From assembly GCF_001640805.2 (NCBI RefSeq), contig NC_066838.1, forward strand, positions 21,714,557 to 21,778,556: a stretch of 64,000 nucleotides of DNA. The letters run 5' to 3'. Positions 12,244 to 25,468 of the stretch are shown here, piece by piece. This stretch comes from Lates calcarifer (lineage: Eukaryota; Chordata; Actinopteri; Centropomidae). Position numbers and translations under genes: made by a program. The notes under the pieces were generated by a model. The model saw only the letters and a program-made list of their open reading frames with translations, had not been told where the DNA came from and ran no database searches. Positions within the stretch are counted from its first letter, which is position 1, and each line of letters opens with the position of its first letter.

Positions 12244-12935
12244 TAAAACAGTGGTGGAAGTACATTTACTCAGGTGTTTTAAGGTACAGAGAGCTTCTGT
12301 GGAGAAACAGTGAAATTAAGAAGAAGGGGAAAAAGTGCTTAGCCAAACTGCACAACAGATATATGAGATGTAAAACCTTAACCTTACACGTTTCTGCAGA
12401 TTATTATATCACAGACCTTTCATAAATATAAAGAAGATCCAGATAAACTGCAGTCTATGTTTAATCCACCTAAAGAGAGAAGGGAAAGTGTAGCAACTAC
12501 AAACACTTCTTCTTTTTGTCCATTTAAAGTCAGGAGCTGCTTTAATAAATTAACTGAATTAAATACATTAAAATATATTATTTGAAGGTTGTTCAAAGAC
12601 ATGAAATAACACCTTTAACTAATTAGATTTTAACGAGTAGCTAAAGGGTTTTAGCATGAAACAGGATGAAGTGGGTAAACTGAGTTTAGCTAAGTCTATC
12701 TCATCAACTGGCCACAGTGCTTTTTAGTTCAGCTGTTTTTTAAAATAGTAGTCTCTATGTTTTAATATTTTTAATAATAAAGTAAGATATCAAAACGTCA
12801 GTTTGTTCTGCCTGGCGACGCCTCAAATTTTGATGCTTTTTCTGATAATACTGTACTTAGACTGGAATGACTGCAGGACTTTTACTGTGAAACTTTACTC
12901 AGGAGAAGGATCTGAATACTTTCTCTACCGCCGTA
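12244..12935 (+). repeat. dispersed fish repeat with GTGGTGGAAGTAC / GTATTCAGATCC ends
   Basis: Left end 'cagtggtggaagtacattta'; right end 'ggatctgaatactttctcta' then 'ccgcc'. The right end inverts to the usual start of this common fish element. Related copies or fragments: 14270-14865, 17545-17620, 39630-39850, 51845-51905, 54203-54540 and 62320-62365. Confidence 0.55.
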
Positions 12936-15747
12936 TAAAACACACACAGGTTTAACAGGACACAAGACTCAGCTTGCTCTCCTGCAGTCCCTCACGTCCT
13001 CTGAGCCAGAGATCATTTCTCAGCGCCACCATCCATGCGGTTCAGCTGTCGGACCTGTAGGCAGGGTCACGCCTCCTCTATCCTAATGAGGCAAAACTGC
13101 TGTAATTACGCTCACAATCCCCCACTGAGCGCTTCTCTTTCACCGTGAGGTGGACAACTCCTGTCCTGGTGGGCCGCAGCGAGGGCTGTCTCACACTGAA
13201 ATACCCCACATTCAAAAATAAAACCCCTCACTTAGAAACACAAGGCCTGATGACAGCATTTTCACACCCATCTGCTTACTCTCTGACCTGCACCCCACTA
13301 ACCTCTGGATTAACTGCAGCGGAGAGCAACCTCCCTGTCCAAATACAACACCATCTCCATCCCGTAGATTCAATCTGTCTCTTTAAAAATGCCCTGAACA
13401 TGTTCTAGTGCGCATCAGTGGATGTGTATATTCAAATCCACTAATTAAAGGGGCAGTCCACTGCTTTTACATATGAAGATCAGTTCATGCCAGAGAAAAC
13501 TGTTGTATAATCTCCTCTCTGGCTCTGGAGGGAACTTTCAAAAGTTCAGAGTAAATTGAGTTGTCAAGTGAGAGGAGTTATTTCGGGTACCTCTGGTTGA
13601 GGAAGTAAAAGTCCCATTAGTATTTCCTAGTGACAACGTTATGTGACTCACAGTTAGAGGACTTTCCCAGCACAAAAGATGAACATCTGCCTCAGAAAAC
13701 ATCTGGTTGTTGATAAGGTACAAGCTTGTGTACATAAAAATTTCAGGGGAAAGGCTGACTACGCCTCTCGAGGAGCTTTGTGCCAAGAAGTATCCAATCA
13801 GTGAGTTTATGCTGCCTTTCCGTCATATTGTTTAAATCACGACCACAAGCAGGTGAGAGAGAAAAACTGTTCATGTCGGCCTCTGATACTGGGGATTTCT
13901 TACAACGACAACATCTCCCAGCTGGTGAAAAGAACCACAGACATGTCAACAAACTGTTGGCAGAATGGCTGTAAATGCACCACCGCTGGCTCAAAATAAA
14001 ACCCAGTAGTAACAATAAAACACCCAGATAGCAAAATTGTCCAGATCCAGCCCACATACTGTGTGGAATACAGACACATGGGCAGTTTGCTCCTGTTTGT
14101 CAGACCTGGGCCACAAACAAGCCACAGAAACCAATCTGGGAAAAGTCTCATGGAATATGGCACTGAGTTGTAGAAATGTAGGATCCAGAGATTTTTGATT
14201 CTTAGAGATTAAATATCTGGATAGCTTGGCCTCTGCAGCTTTAAAAGTATAAAAATACTGTTACAGATAAGAAATATTCTGAATGCTGGAGCTTTAAGTA
14301 AAAATACAGAAGTAATTTTAGCAAAGTATGCTCAAAGTATTGAAAGTAAAAGTAAAAGAGACCTGTTTAAGAGTACTACATTATCATATATATATATGTA
14401 TTTTAATACTGCATTATTATATAGATTCTGTCACTCCAAGTCTGTATTTGTCATTTTACCACTGAGAATACTTGTGTGTATTTCACTGCTATTTATAGAT
14501 TGTCTGCATTTGTATCATAAATTCCTGTTTTTAAAAATGTATTATGAATATCCATGAATGTGAAAGCAGCATTTTAATGTTGCATCTGCTCATGTAAGTT
14601 AATGTTTAAGACTGTTATAGACTGTTTGGTAGTTTAATCAAGAATAGTGCATCACATGGTATAAATTCATCATGTTTTGTATCTTAATCTTTAAACTAAC
14701 TAAAGCTACAGTCGAATAAATAAGGTAGAAAATACAAAACTGGACTTAAAATGTAGCAGACAGTAGGATAAAATGTAAACATTCAAGTAAAGTGTGAGTA
14801 CATAAAAACTGTACCACAGTAGAGTACTTTAAATGAAATGTACTTAGTTAATTTTCACCACTGTTGTGTGTTGAGTGCTCACACAGCCACACTCAAAGTT
14901 TTATCCTCAGGGTTTATATATATTTACACTGCTAACAGAGAGGATGTTTGCAGATCTTGTTGTAAAGATAATTTTCATGTAGTTGTGGTGTAAATAAACA
15001 AAATCTACCTGGGGAGTGGGGGAGGGTGGGGGTGCAGCCTAAACCCTAAACAGAGGGTAAGGGAGGACGTTCAGACAGAGGCCTAAACAGATGCAGGGGG
15101 ACAGACAGTGACACAGAGCAGTGAGTGTTAGACTGAATAAGAGTATGAGAGGCAGACGAACTGAGGGGGAGTGATGGTGAATCAGCCTCAGTCGGGGTGA
15201 CAAGTTTACCCTGCTCTGCCCGGGTGTTGATCTCGGAGTGTGATAAAGTCTGAGTGACAATTTGATGACTACTGCCTCCCGATGGTGGAGCTGAAAACTG
15301 CACCTCCTTTGTGTCACCCATCCTGAACCGGACCTGTCCTACGCTCAGACACCATCACTAATATGTCTATATGATATGACTGTCTGTGTTGTAATATCTG
15401 TGGTTTAGATTGAGACATCCTGACATGTATGAGTGTTGTAATATGTGTGCTTGTAAATTAAAGGGTAATTTCACCCAAATCACATAAAATCATATTTTCC
15501 CACTTACCTGTTGTGGCATCAGGTCATGAAAACATATCCGTTTTGTTTTTTTTTGGGTGAGATCTTGAAGCCACCTGGTGCCCACTGCCACCTGAATACA
15601 ATGAAAATTAACAGAATTATTATTATTTTATTGTTTTGGTGTTTGTAGTATTGAAAAATGACATTTCAACAGCTAGGACATGGTTTCTGCAAAGAGATGC
15701 TGCTTTTCAAACATCATTTTTGCAACATTTTCCATTCATGTTAATTG

Positions 15748-15800
15748 TAATCAATCAATCAATCAATCAAACATTATTTGTATAGCACCTCTTGTGCGAG
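15748..15800 (+). repeat. SINE/LINE-like tail: AATC repeat plus TATTTGTATAGCACCT
   Basis: Five AATC units followed by 'aaacattatttgtatagcac', a 3' tail seen on many fish retroposons. The body of the element was not delimited. Confidence 0.45.
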
Positions 15801-18800
15801 TTAGAGCAATTTGAAGTGAATACAGATGACTGACAAGCTGATAATTAGACAGTGCAAATGGAAATGAATGAATATACATATAATAAAAAAGGATGGAAAT
15901 TAATTAATAAAGCCAATGAAATATTTATAAATAGATTTAAAAAAATAAAATTCACATCCATTGAAACAGGGACTCCATACAAATACTGGTAAGTGAGAAT
16001 TTCCTAAAATGATTTTTTGTATAACCATATAAGACATTTTTATACCTGTTTGTTGGATCCAAAGATTACATTCATAAATTCATGTAAAAAATTACTAAAG
16101 CGAAATTGTTTTGCCTTTAAACCAATGATTCTTTCTAATGAGTTTTCTGCTGAAAAACACCTGAACACACTTTTACAAATCAGACATTTTGAGATACAAC
16201 TGTACCGTTAATAAAAACTCACACTTATATACAATGCAGGCTATTACTGGCATGCGGTGATGTTCTTATTAGCTTGTTCAAAATTACCTTTATTTTAAAT
16301 ATTTCAATATAAATAATAAAGAAATGCCTTGTCGTAGTGTGTACACATCCCAGCGTGCAGATGGTCCTCTGGGACTTTAACAGCATCCCATGGGTGAGTT
16401 TTGTGTTGTAAATATTGTAAATAATTTAATGTGACGTGATTGACTGGCTCAGATTTGGTCAAATGCTGAACAATACACCTTGAGGACAAAGTCAAGTCAA
16501 CATGTTGTGTTTGTAAAATAAACTGCCTTTTTTAGGAGCATTTATTAAGTGTGCAGGCCTTCTTTGCTCTTGAGAATATAAGCAATAAACGAAGATTAAG
16601 CTGTGTTAAAATACACTCAAATTATCAGAAAAATATGACAGAAAACTTGCAGTGCACAGTCTAACATTATTCATTTTTACAGTATGTGTACAGTATTTCC
16701 TTGATACCCCATATATACAAAATATTGATATATTTCTGTAATCTAAAGCATTACCAAACATCACAGTGGTTTGTTCTCTTCATATCACTGATGGTGCATT
16801 TGATTTGTGATGAGCTGTAGCTGTGTAACGGAGTGGGGCAGCATGCATATTTAGTGTCTATTGTATCAACTCTCTCTTTGTCTGCTCAGTCAGCCACAAC
16901 ATGGACCAGCCAGAAGTTGCATTATCACTCTGGCGTGGCGAGGGGCTGCGGTGCGACGTGAACACACACTGACAGCCTAACAGGACCATGAGGCAGAGAG
17001 TCGTGGGTCAGGGCCCAGGGTGGCTACAGGCCATCGGGACGGCGCAGCCAAGAGGCAGCCGGGAGACGACAGAATGGGCACAGTCGCCATGGAAACACAA
17101 GCGGCCCAGGCAAATCATGGCAACTGGTAACTAAGTAACAGGAAACGACGGACCATAGAGGGCGATGAGTCTGGTTAATCATGAAGAGAGGGGGTAGCAC
17201 AGAGAGCAGGCAGAGTAGGGAAGGAGGGACAATGACAGGGAGATAAGGGCCACACAGTTCTGGATCACCGTAGACCCCCTTTGCCTCCAAAGTGTGAGCT
17301 CACTCCCTCCCAACCCACGTGCACCAAAGTGACAGTGGATTAGTGTCAGTGTGAGCTGGAGAGGCAGCCTCCACCCTTCTTTCACCATCATTTTCTTTGT
17401 AAATCCATGAGGGGGTGTAAATGAGCACACGCTGCAAGAAGAGGGGAAATGAGCTGGAGTGCAGCCATTAAACTGAGCTTTTGTGTGTGTGAGAGTGAAT
17501 ATGTGTGTGTGTGTGTATTGATATCAAAGCAGTTATAATCAGTGATGCAGGAAGTATCCAGATCCTTTGCTTAAGTAGAAGTATTATTATCACACTGTAA
17601 AAAAAAGTACTTCATTAGAAGTTACAAATGTCACTTAAAGCTGGAGTGTGGGACTTTTACATATAAATGAACGTCCATTACATTCAAGCCCTTGCCAAAC
17701 GGGTTTACACAATGCTGATTAAGCCCATCAGCCTCCACTTTGACGTGGACAATTGCCTACTGGATTACACAGCAGCAGCTGTTCGTGGAGGCTCAGTACA
17801 CCGCTCTTGCTCAATACTGCAGCGATTCCAATGGCTTTTTGTCCCTGTCAGTCATGGGAAACCAGGGGTCAGGTTCACAGTTACATATATTTTAAGTGAA
17901 AACACAGTTGTATTATCAGCAAAGTGTGCTTAAAATTTCAGCTCATCATTTAGCAACAAGAAGCTGTTTTCATTAAATAAAAACCCACCATACACTACCT
18001 GCTCAACACAAAGCAGCATTTAGCAACTAAAGAGTCAGACATTCTAAAATGCTAACTTGTGAGCATTTTAGCACTACTTGTTCCCTCGTCCCAAAGTCAG
18101 TGGGAACATTTAACCAAAAGTTAAATGCCTAGAATAATCTCAAGATACTTTCACGTTTTATTCTATGACATAAAACATGTCAGAAAATACCCCATTTGTG
18201 ATTTTGTTTAGCTGTAGCTGTTTGTTCAGCATACGGAAACAGATCTACACTCCAGTTCACCTTTACAGCCTCGTCGTGTTTATACTCATCTTAAAATGTG
18301 ATGATGTGCCAGTGTTGCGCTTACAATGTGTTTCTGCTTCCCCCAGATGGCAAAAAAATTAGTTATTGCAGGTTTAAAATTAAACGTGATAAAAACACCA
18401 AAGTAAAAGTTAATGCACTGAACCTCTGCGGAGGTTTTTTCCTTACACAACTACCTAGTACAAGTTGCATGTCTGTCATGCGTCCAACCTTCTTGAAACC
18501 TCCTCTGTGGTCTGAGAGGCAGCGAGGGGCCCAGAGGAAGCCTGCTACCTCCACACAAAGGCAGAGTGTGTGCATGACCCCAGTGACCTAACCGCTCCAC
18601 ATAACTTAAAGCTTTATCTTTGACACAGCATCTGTTTATTGAACTGACAGGCACGAACACGTTAAGTGGCTTTGAATTCTGCTAGTCAAGTGATAAACAA
18701 GTACAAGTTGTCAGAAAGCCAACTGCTCCCATCAGCAATTACCTGATCTGTCCATTCACATACAGCAGATTTTCCATGTAGCTAATTAATCAACCACTCC

Positions 18801-21800
18801 CCTCTCACGGGTTTGGGATATGTCAGCGCCACCTGTGTTTGTGGCCTCGATCATGACGATATCACTTGGCCTCGGCAGCTGTAATGAGCTCACCGTGGAG
18901 AGACACAAACACTCCCTACACTCCCTACACACTCTACAGCTCTTATTCTACCTTCCTGATTGGCTGTGACATGCTTATAGTGGCCCCCTGCTGCCACTCT
19001 GACATCTACTTTGCCACGGCTCTGCAATACATCTGATTGCACCCGTCAGGCTCTGTCCTCTAAGCCTTATCCTGCAAATACTCCCACTGACCTTTGTCTC
19101 TGTTTTCTTCCCCTTTTCAGACTTTTCTTCCCTGTTCTCAGACCACTTGTTGTTTCCTACTTCTCTGCCCACACCACATAACTGTCTCGAAAGTGGGTTA
19201 GTCAACATCTTTTAAGTCTACATCCTCCCATAAGTTGATAGTAAGTGACTATTATTGTAATGGCCGTTGATTTTAATGTAATAGTTGATCATTTCTTGTA
19301 ATATTGCTAAATACTCACCATTTTTTGCCATTTATATTACTTTATTTACTCTTAAATTATCATACAATTTGGATTTATATCCATCAGGTGGACAGAAAAA
19401 CTCTGTAACTACTAAATGCATAAATAAGCAACTGATTGCTAACAGGTTTACCATAACCAACAAACAGAGCGGTGACAAATTAAAGGAAAAACCTGTAAAT
19501 GAGTGAAGCAGGATGACAATGCCAATCAATAGGGCATGAGGGGTCAATGAATGGTTTGATGAGTATGGAAATGATGAGAATTACATGCTATGGCCTTCAC
19601 AGTCACCAGAACCCGACCCAGTTGAATGTCTACGGGGGATTTTGGACTGATGTGTTGCTTTCCACCACCATCATCAAAACACCAAATGAGGAAGAATTGT
19701 GTTTATCCCTTCAGTAGAGTCCAGAGTCCAGAGACTTGTAGTATCAGTGCTAAGGAGCATTAAAACTGTTCTAGGGGCTCACAGTGACTAAACACCTTAC
19801 TAAGACACTTTATATTAGTGTTTCCTTTAATTCGTCACCTGACTGTATATGTCATTACTCTGCTTCCCCTAGTGGCCAAAAAACTCCCAAATCTGTTATT
19901 ACAGGTTTTAAAACAGGTTACAAATTCATTGCTGGGCTCTGTGGGTTTAAGCAAACAAGTACAAATAGCACACTTGTTGGGGAACATTTTCAGCTGTGGG
20001 TTTAGTGGGTATCCCGATTGAAAATGGCCTTTAAATTTAGTTTAAAGGCTTATCAGATGCCAAAACATCACATGACTGCCTAGTCATGCGGGATGATGCG
20101 TTATATTGTGGCAGAAGTTGAGCCAAGTTCAACTTTTTTTGCAGAGGTACCCTGCATGTTTTCTTGCCAGGGGTTGGCACCCCTGCTGTGTCTGTACACG
20201 TGGCTGCACTGAGTTGAATGAGGGGCCTCTGGTTTTTCACAGTGCAGTTGCCAGTCTGACCGTGGCCTCATGCACATTTGGCGCTCTAGTGAGTGTAAGA
20301 GGAAGTATGTGGGTACTGACTGAGAGAAAACTACATTGCCCATGTTCATGGTAATAAAGGTTCATGTCACCAGGGCTGCTGGTCATTGTTTTTTAATGGT
20401 TTTTGTATGATAATGAAGCTCTGTGGTGCAGTGAATAAGTGTCAGGATTTGGATACACAGAAAATACTTAGAGGAAAAATCAATTCATTGTTGATTTCAT
20501 TGGATTTGTTGATTATTATTAGAATAATATAGAATGTCATCAGCCTTATCCTTAAGTGTTAAAGTAGCGAAAATCACTATAACGTGTGGTCTATTACATA
20601 CACTCAGTTAATCAAACAATCTATGAACACTGACTGTTTTTACACAGCACAAAAAAGTCTCTATTTTCTTCCCCTTTTCACACCTTCCCTGTTCTCATAT
20701 CACCTTTTATCCTGCTCTCTGTGCCCACACCACACGACACGTTTTTTTCTCATACACCTTGATATTATATGATTAAGTGTTGCTATTTCAGTTTCCCCAT
20801 CCAATTTTACAATCAGGAGGCAAGATGCAGCAGCAAAGTCTTACAAGGCCTAAATAAATTAGCGCTGTAACTCATAACTCCAGATGTTCACATAACATCA
20901 AATGGCGTAAGAAAGTGAAGCGCTGAAATGTTTTAAGTTTGGAGGTTATGTGTTCTCTTCACTGAGTTAATCATTTACAGAAATGGCTAAACTATGTTTA
21001 CTATGTGTCTTAATCCAGTCGTCCAGCCCCAAGATCTCGCAGTCCTAGTGCCAATGTATTATTCATGGAAGAGTTGCTATCCATGATTAGATCAACACAC
21101 AGGAAACAACAGACTAGCAAATGCGTTCACTCTTGCCACTTTTTCCCACTAGGACAAGTACTTTCTTGACATATATTAGACGTTGTCAAGCCGGTCATTC
21201 AAGCTTCTGACCAGTGGAATTTATGGTGGGCTTCTCCTTTTGTAAGCATGGTTACAATTAAGACTCCTGAATTCCTTTGTCTGACCTCTTAACCCAACAA
21301 ACGATAAAGAAAACTCCAAATTATCAATCTCTTTTTAAATGTTTTAACTTCTTTTTTAAGAGCACATACATATATTCACACTTTCTCAACCACTAAACCA
21401 TCACTGATACATCAGCCACATGGAGAAAAGTGAGCACTCAATGCTTTCTTTTCTCTCCACTTTGACGACCCTGTCCTTTGGGAGGATGGCCTGGTGGAGC
21501 GGTGGTGGTCAGAAAAACAAGCCCACCCTGACCCCATGACCCCGCTGTAGGCTACCACTTGAGTGGCTCTACACCCACCACTGATGGTGTCACAGATGCC
21601 TGAAGTTATCTTCATAATGACATCATAAAAACACATTCAGAGACAATTTGTGATTTTCAGTATTAAAGCAATATTTCACACCATAAGAGCATTTTCACAT
21701 CATGGGTTGTACACCCCAACATCAGTCCATAAATAAATGGGCCATGAACGTCAGCGCCCCTGAGGATGCAGAGCCATCAGCGCTCAGCCTTTGTGGTCCC

Positions 21801-23099
21801 AACTCTAAACCATTCACCTATATTTAATCCAAGACTGTTTGAACATAAATTCAGACATACACATTAACCCCTGGAGCTCCTCAGTGACTCAGTTACTTTA
21901 TTTCTATAGCACATGTGTAACATAGAAATGCTGTAAATCGTTTTAGTCATGAAAAGCAAGTTCCAGGTTCCATGTTTTTTTAAGAGCCAAAGGTTGTTTT
22001 GAATTTTATTCAGGCCTTGGTAACATCAGGATGAGGAAATAGGTTCAAACATGAGTGGGGCTGACATAGTTTCACCATTATGGTGGACATGCAGCCCTCT
22101 ATGTTATTATTTTCAAAAACAATATTAATTTTTTAATTTTTATATTTTTTTTTTAGCATTGTATTCCTTTCTAAAATAAAAGTTGTATTAAACATGGTGT
22201 TTTAGATGTGTATCTGAGGGCAGAGTTTAACTTTTCCATTAATTAGTGAGTGCTAAGAGAATTACAGCAGCTTATGTTACTGTAATGCAGCTCATACAAT
22301 GCACGCTTTGTCTTGCACTACAAGATTTGTGGTGCAAATGATGGGTTATCCAGTTAATGCACAGTCACATGTTAAATTTATGGTTAAATGAAAATAGTGT
22401 TGTTATTGTTGCCTTAGAAAAAAAATCTGCATGTCATATCTATTAGACCGTACCAAAGTCCTGCTCATTGGAATTTATACAAGATTGCTATTTATATTGA
22501 TACTAACAGTAGATTTGTGAAAAATTAAAAGTTTTTATATAAACTATGATAAGATTTTAACGGGAGATCATGTTAAGTGACATTTCGGATTTGCCTCGTC
22601 TCTACCAACGAGAGAGTGGTTTCACTCATGCTACTTCACAAAATGGCCACGATGGGCGTTGTGTCAACTGCGCAAACTCTATTTATCGTTTCACAGTTAC
22701 ACCATTCGTCAGTTTCTGTCTCACCGTAAGAAAGTCAAGACTCGTCCAGTTTTGTGGTCTTTTCTTCTGCTGGAACGCCATTACACTGGTATTACGCTAG
22801 CAGGCCGGCTGAAGAAAACAGGCCTGAAACAAAAAGACACAGCCGCCATTATTATGTGTTTGTGAAAGATGAAACTTGGTTTTCAGCGTTCAATAGTTAA
22901 CAGTAATGGCCACCTTTAGCATTACCAAAGCAAACCAAAACATCTTGAGTGTTCGGGGTAGCTTATAACATAAATTTGATATGCCTTTCTTCATAAAGTT
23001 TTTTACTCATCATATTTATCTCGGATTTTTAATCACTCAGTTTATGAGATAATCATTCAAGAGATATAATTCAACATTTAGCTGTAATATATAGCAATG

Positions 23100-23850
23100 T
23101 TACTACTGTGCTACACAGTGGATACAACGCAAACAGTGGTTCATTTTCCGAGACACGATGAACTAGTGGTTAAGTTCAACTTATTAGCCATTGCGTTACC
23201 AGCCGTATCAGTCAACCAACTGAAAAATTGCAACATCCGGGGATTTTTCCTGCGATGACCTTATAACTACAAGAATAAAATGGGCTGATCTTGAGAGAGG
23301 TGGTCGTTATATCTACGTTAGCCGTAACCGTTATTAGCAAGAAACTGTCTCTACGAGACTGGGCCAGTGTCGTTATTAAGACCAACTGAAAATCAGTGGG
23401 GATTTCACTTTGGTCTACATAGCCATAATGGCGAACTGAAACCAGTGAGGTGGGGTTAATTTAGAATTCTATCAGCCCAATCATTGATTAATTTTGAGGA
23501 AGTGGTTTCATAGCTATTAGCCTACACAGGATTCGGTTTCGTGATACAACGGCCATATTAATCGACCAACCGAAAATCGGTGGGGATTTCCCCTCACGCT
23601 ATCGCGCAGCCATAATGGCGACCAACTGAAAACCAGTGAGACGGGTTTTTAAGCAATATATTGGCGAAACTATTAATTAATTTCTAGAAGGTGGCCTCAT
23701 AGCTGTTAGCCTATACAGTGATTCGTGTTTGACATATAGCGGGCATAATAATTGACCAACTGAAAATAACGAATAATGAAATCGTCAACTCTAAAACTAG
23801 CATATTGACAACCAACTGTTATATGCCTGCGGTGCGCACCTAACAGTAGA
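23100..23850 (+). repeat. degenerate ~185-bp tandem repeat upstream of dnmt3b
   Basis: The block 'gaccaactgaaaa(t)cagtgggg' recurs at about 23215, 23381, 23565 and 23755 (spacing 166, 184 and 190). The accompanying block 'gccataatggcga' recurs at 23422 and 23609 (spacing 187), and 'tagcctacacag'/'tagcctatacag' recurs between them. Copies are diverged but in the same order and orientation. It ends about 150 bp before the probable dnmt3b first exon. Confidence 0.7.
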
Positions 23851-23989
23851 TTAGTCTAAATTTTTACCGGGCTATAGGCCTACACAGTGGTTCGCTTTCA
23901 GAAAGAAAGCGAGGACTTTGTGGTTGACGAGGTTACTAGTTTAGCTAGCAGCCATATTTGTCAACCTACAATATATTATGTATTGTTCT

Positions 23990-24132
23990 GAGATCCGACG
24001 CTTGCTCTACTAGAGTTCTTATTGGTTCCGGTATGCGGACGTCACACCCAGGTCCCCCTATCGGAAATTGTGTTCTCTGAAGAAGCCAAGAGTCAGGAGG
24101 TTCATCTGTGTGCCTAAAGGGGAACGGCCGAG
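23990..24132 (+). promoter_or_regulatory. dnmt3b: probable dnmt3b promoter and non-coding first exon
   Basis: A strong donor, GAG|GTAAGT, sits at 24132/24133, and the first coding exon has its own acceptor (TTCTTAG at 25456-25462) seven bases before the ATG, so an upstream untranslated exon is required. The preceding sequence has several CpGs, unlike most of the interval. Start site and exon start are not defined. Confidence 0.45.
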
Positions 24133-25468
24133 GTAAGTTACCCGTAATATATCTCAATACAAGAAAAGCCGCTTACATATTTCACAGAGACTTTCGTCCA
24201 TAAAGATGCTTTCCGGGTGATATCGTTAAGGGTATTGTTGTTACAGTTTTATTGTCCTGGTTTGTTGTAAGTCCAACCTTCTGCAGCCTCACAACACAAA
24301 GACCGGCTCCCACAACTGCACGGCGATATTAGCAGATAGGACCGTGAGCCGGGGAGGTTTTGGCTTCCCGATAGTGACTGCGATTTAATTCAGTTAGTTG
24401 ATTTTTGCCGGGTGCCGTAATAACGTGCATACGCGCGGGTAGTCAGCAGTAATTACAATTTCTTGAACAGCTGTTTTGAGTGTATCTGTGCACTTTCAGC
24501 TACAGACTGCAACACAATGATAAAACATAAAGGAAGCTCCCCCCCATGTGAAACCAGACTGTAGCTGGTGCACTGTGTATGTGATGAGACATGTTGAAGG
24601 CAAACCCTGACATGATAGACATACCGGTCAGTATGCCGCTTCACTTGGGGTGCATTGTGTTTGTTTTCATGCAAGTTAAGTAACATGGTGTCACACTAAA
24701 GCTCAAGTTTCCACTCTCAGTGAAAGTTGTGCATTGAGGACGTTCGCGGCAAAAAGTGGGACAACGCGAGATTTCATTACGTATCCTATACGTTGAAGAG
24801 AGAGGGGAGGAGACGCTGCTGCAGCAGCGTGGCTTAAGCATGCTGTAGCACTGAGCTACAGCACAGCTCGGTGTCTTAATGTACACATGGCTATAAAAAA
24901 CAGCCAAATGCAACCAAAATACGCAAATATAAAGGTTATTTTGAAAGCAAACCCTCAGCCTTTATTCCCCCACAGTCTGGTAGACAATAGGGGATTAGGC
25001 AACCCACCCATTGGCCCAGTCTCACCCACCACCCCCACCCCTAGAAGCCAGTCATGGATAGGGATATACACAAGGCTTTGGCAACACTAACAGCTATGCT
25101 TTTCTTATGAGTAACAATGTGAAAATTCCCTCTGGAATAAACAAGCTTTGAGAGGGAATACATGATGGTGTTAATAAAGTAAATATGGTAATTTTTCTCC
25201 CTTACATCACTAAATGCACCCACAGTTGGTGTTTAGGTAATCATCAGGCCTTATTAAACATAAAAGCAATACAAAACAATCCATGAAACACTCAAACAAA
25301 TCCATAAAATAAGTGTGCATGGTAAAGTTTAGTGTCTTGTCTTACCCCCGCTACATTCTGAGTCACCAAACAGTCAAAATGTATAAAATGGAATAAAAAA
25401 ATACATACACGTGAATATAACTCTTAATTCACAAAAACTGTGATTGTTGTTTTCTTTCTTAGAGCAAG

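Larger units (their letters stand above)
10961..24000. other. 13-kb gene-free interval between nol4l and dnmt3b
   Basis: I see no exon with recognisable homology. Contents are microsatellites (about 11665-11705, 17485-17515), copies of a fish repeat with 'gtggtggaagtacatttact'-type ends (12244-12935, 14270-14865, 17545-17620), a SINE-like tail (15748-15800), short fragments shared between 17640-18400 and 19820-19930, and a degenerate tandem repeat (23100-23850). In human, COMMD7 lies between NOL4L and DNMT3B; no commd7 exon was recognised here. Confidence 0.55.

Noticed and set aside
22570..22865. Overlapping open frames that look somewhat coding (YTIRQFLSHRKKVKTRPVLW...)
   Set aside because: Short, no recognisable family and no splice context; may be an old transposon fragment.
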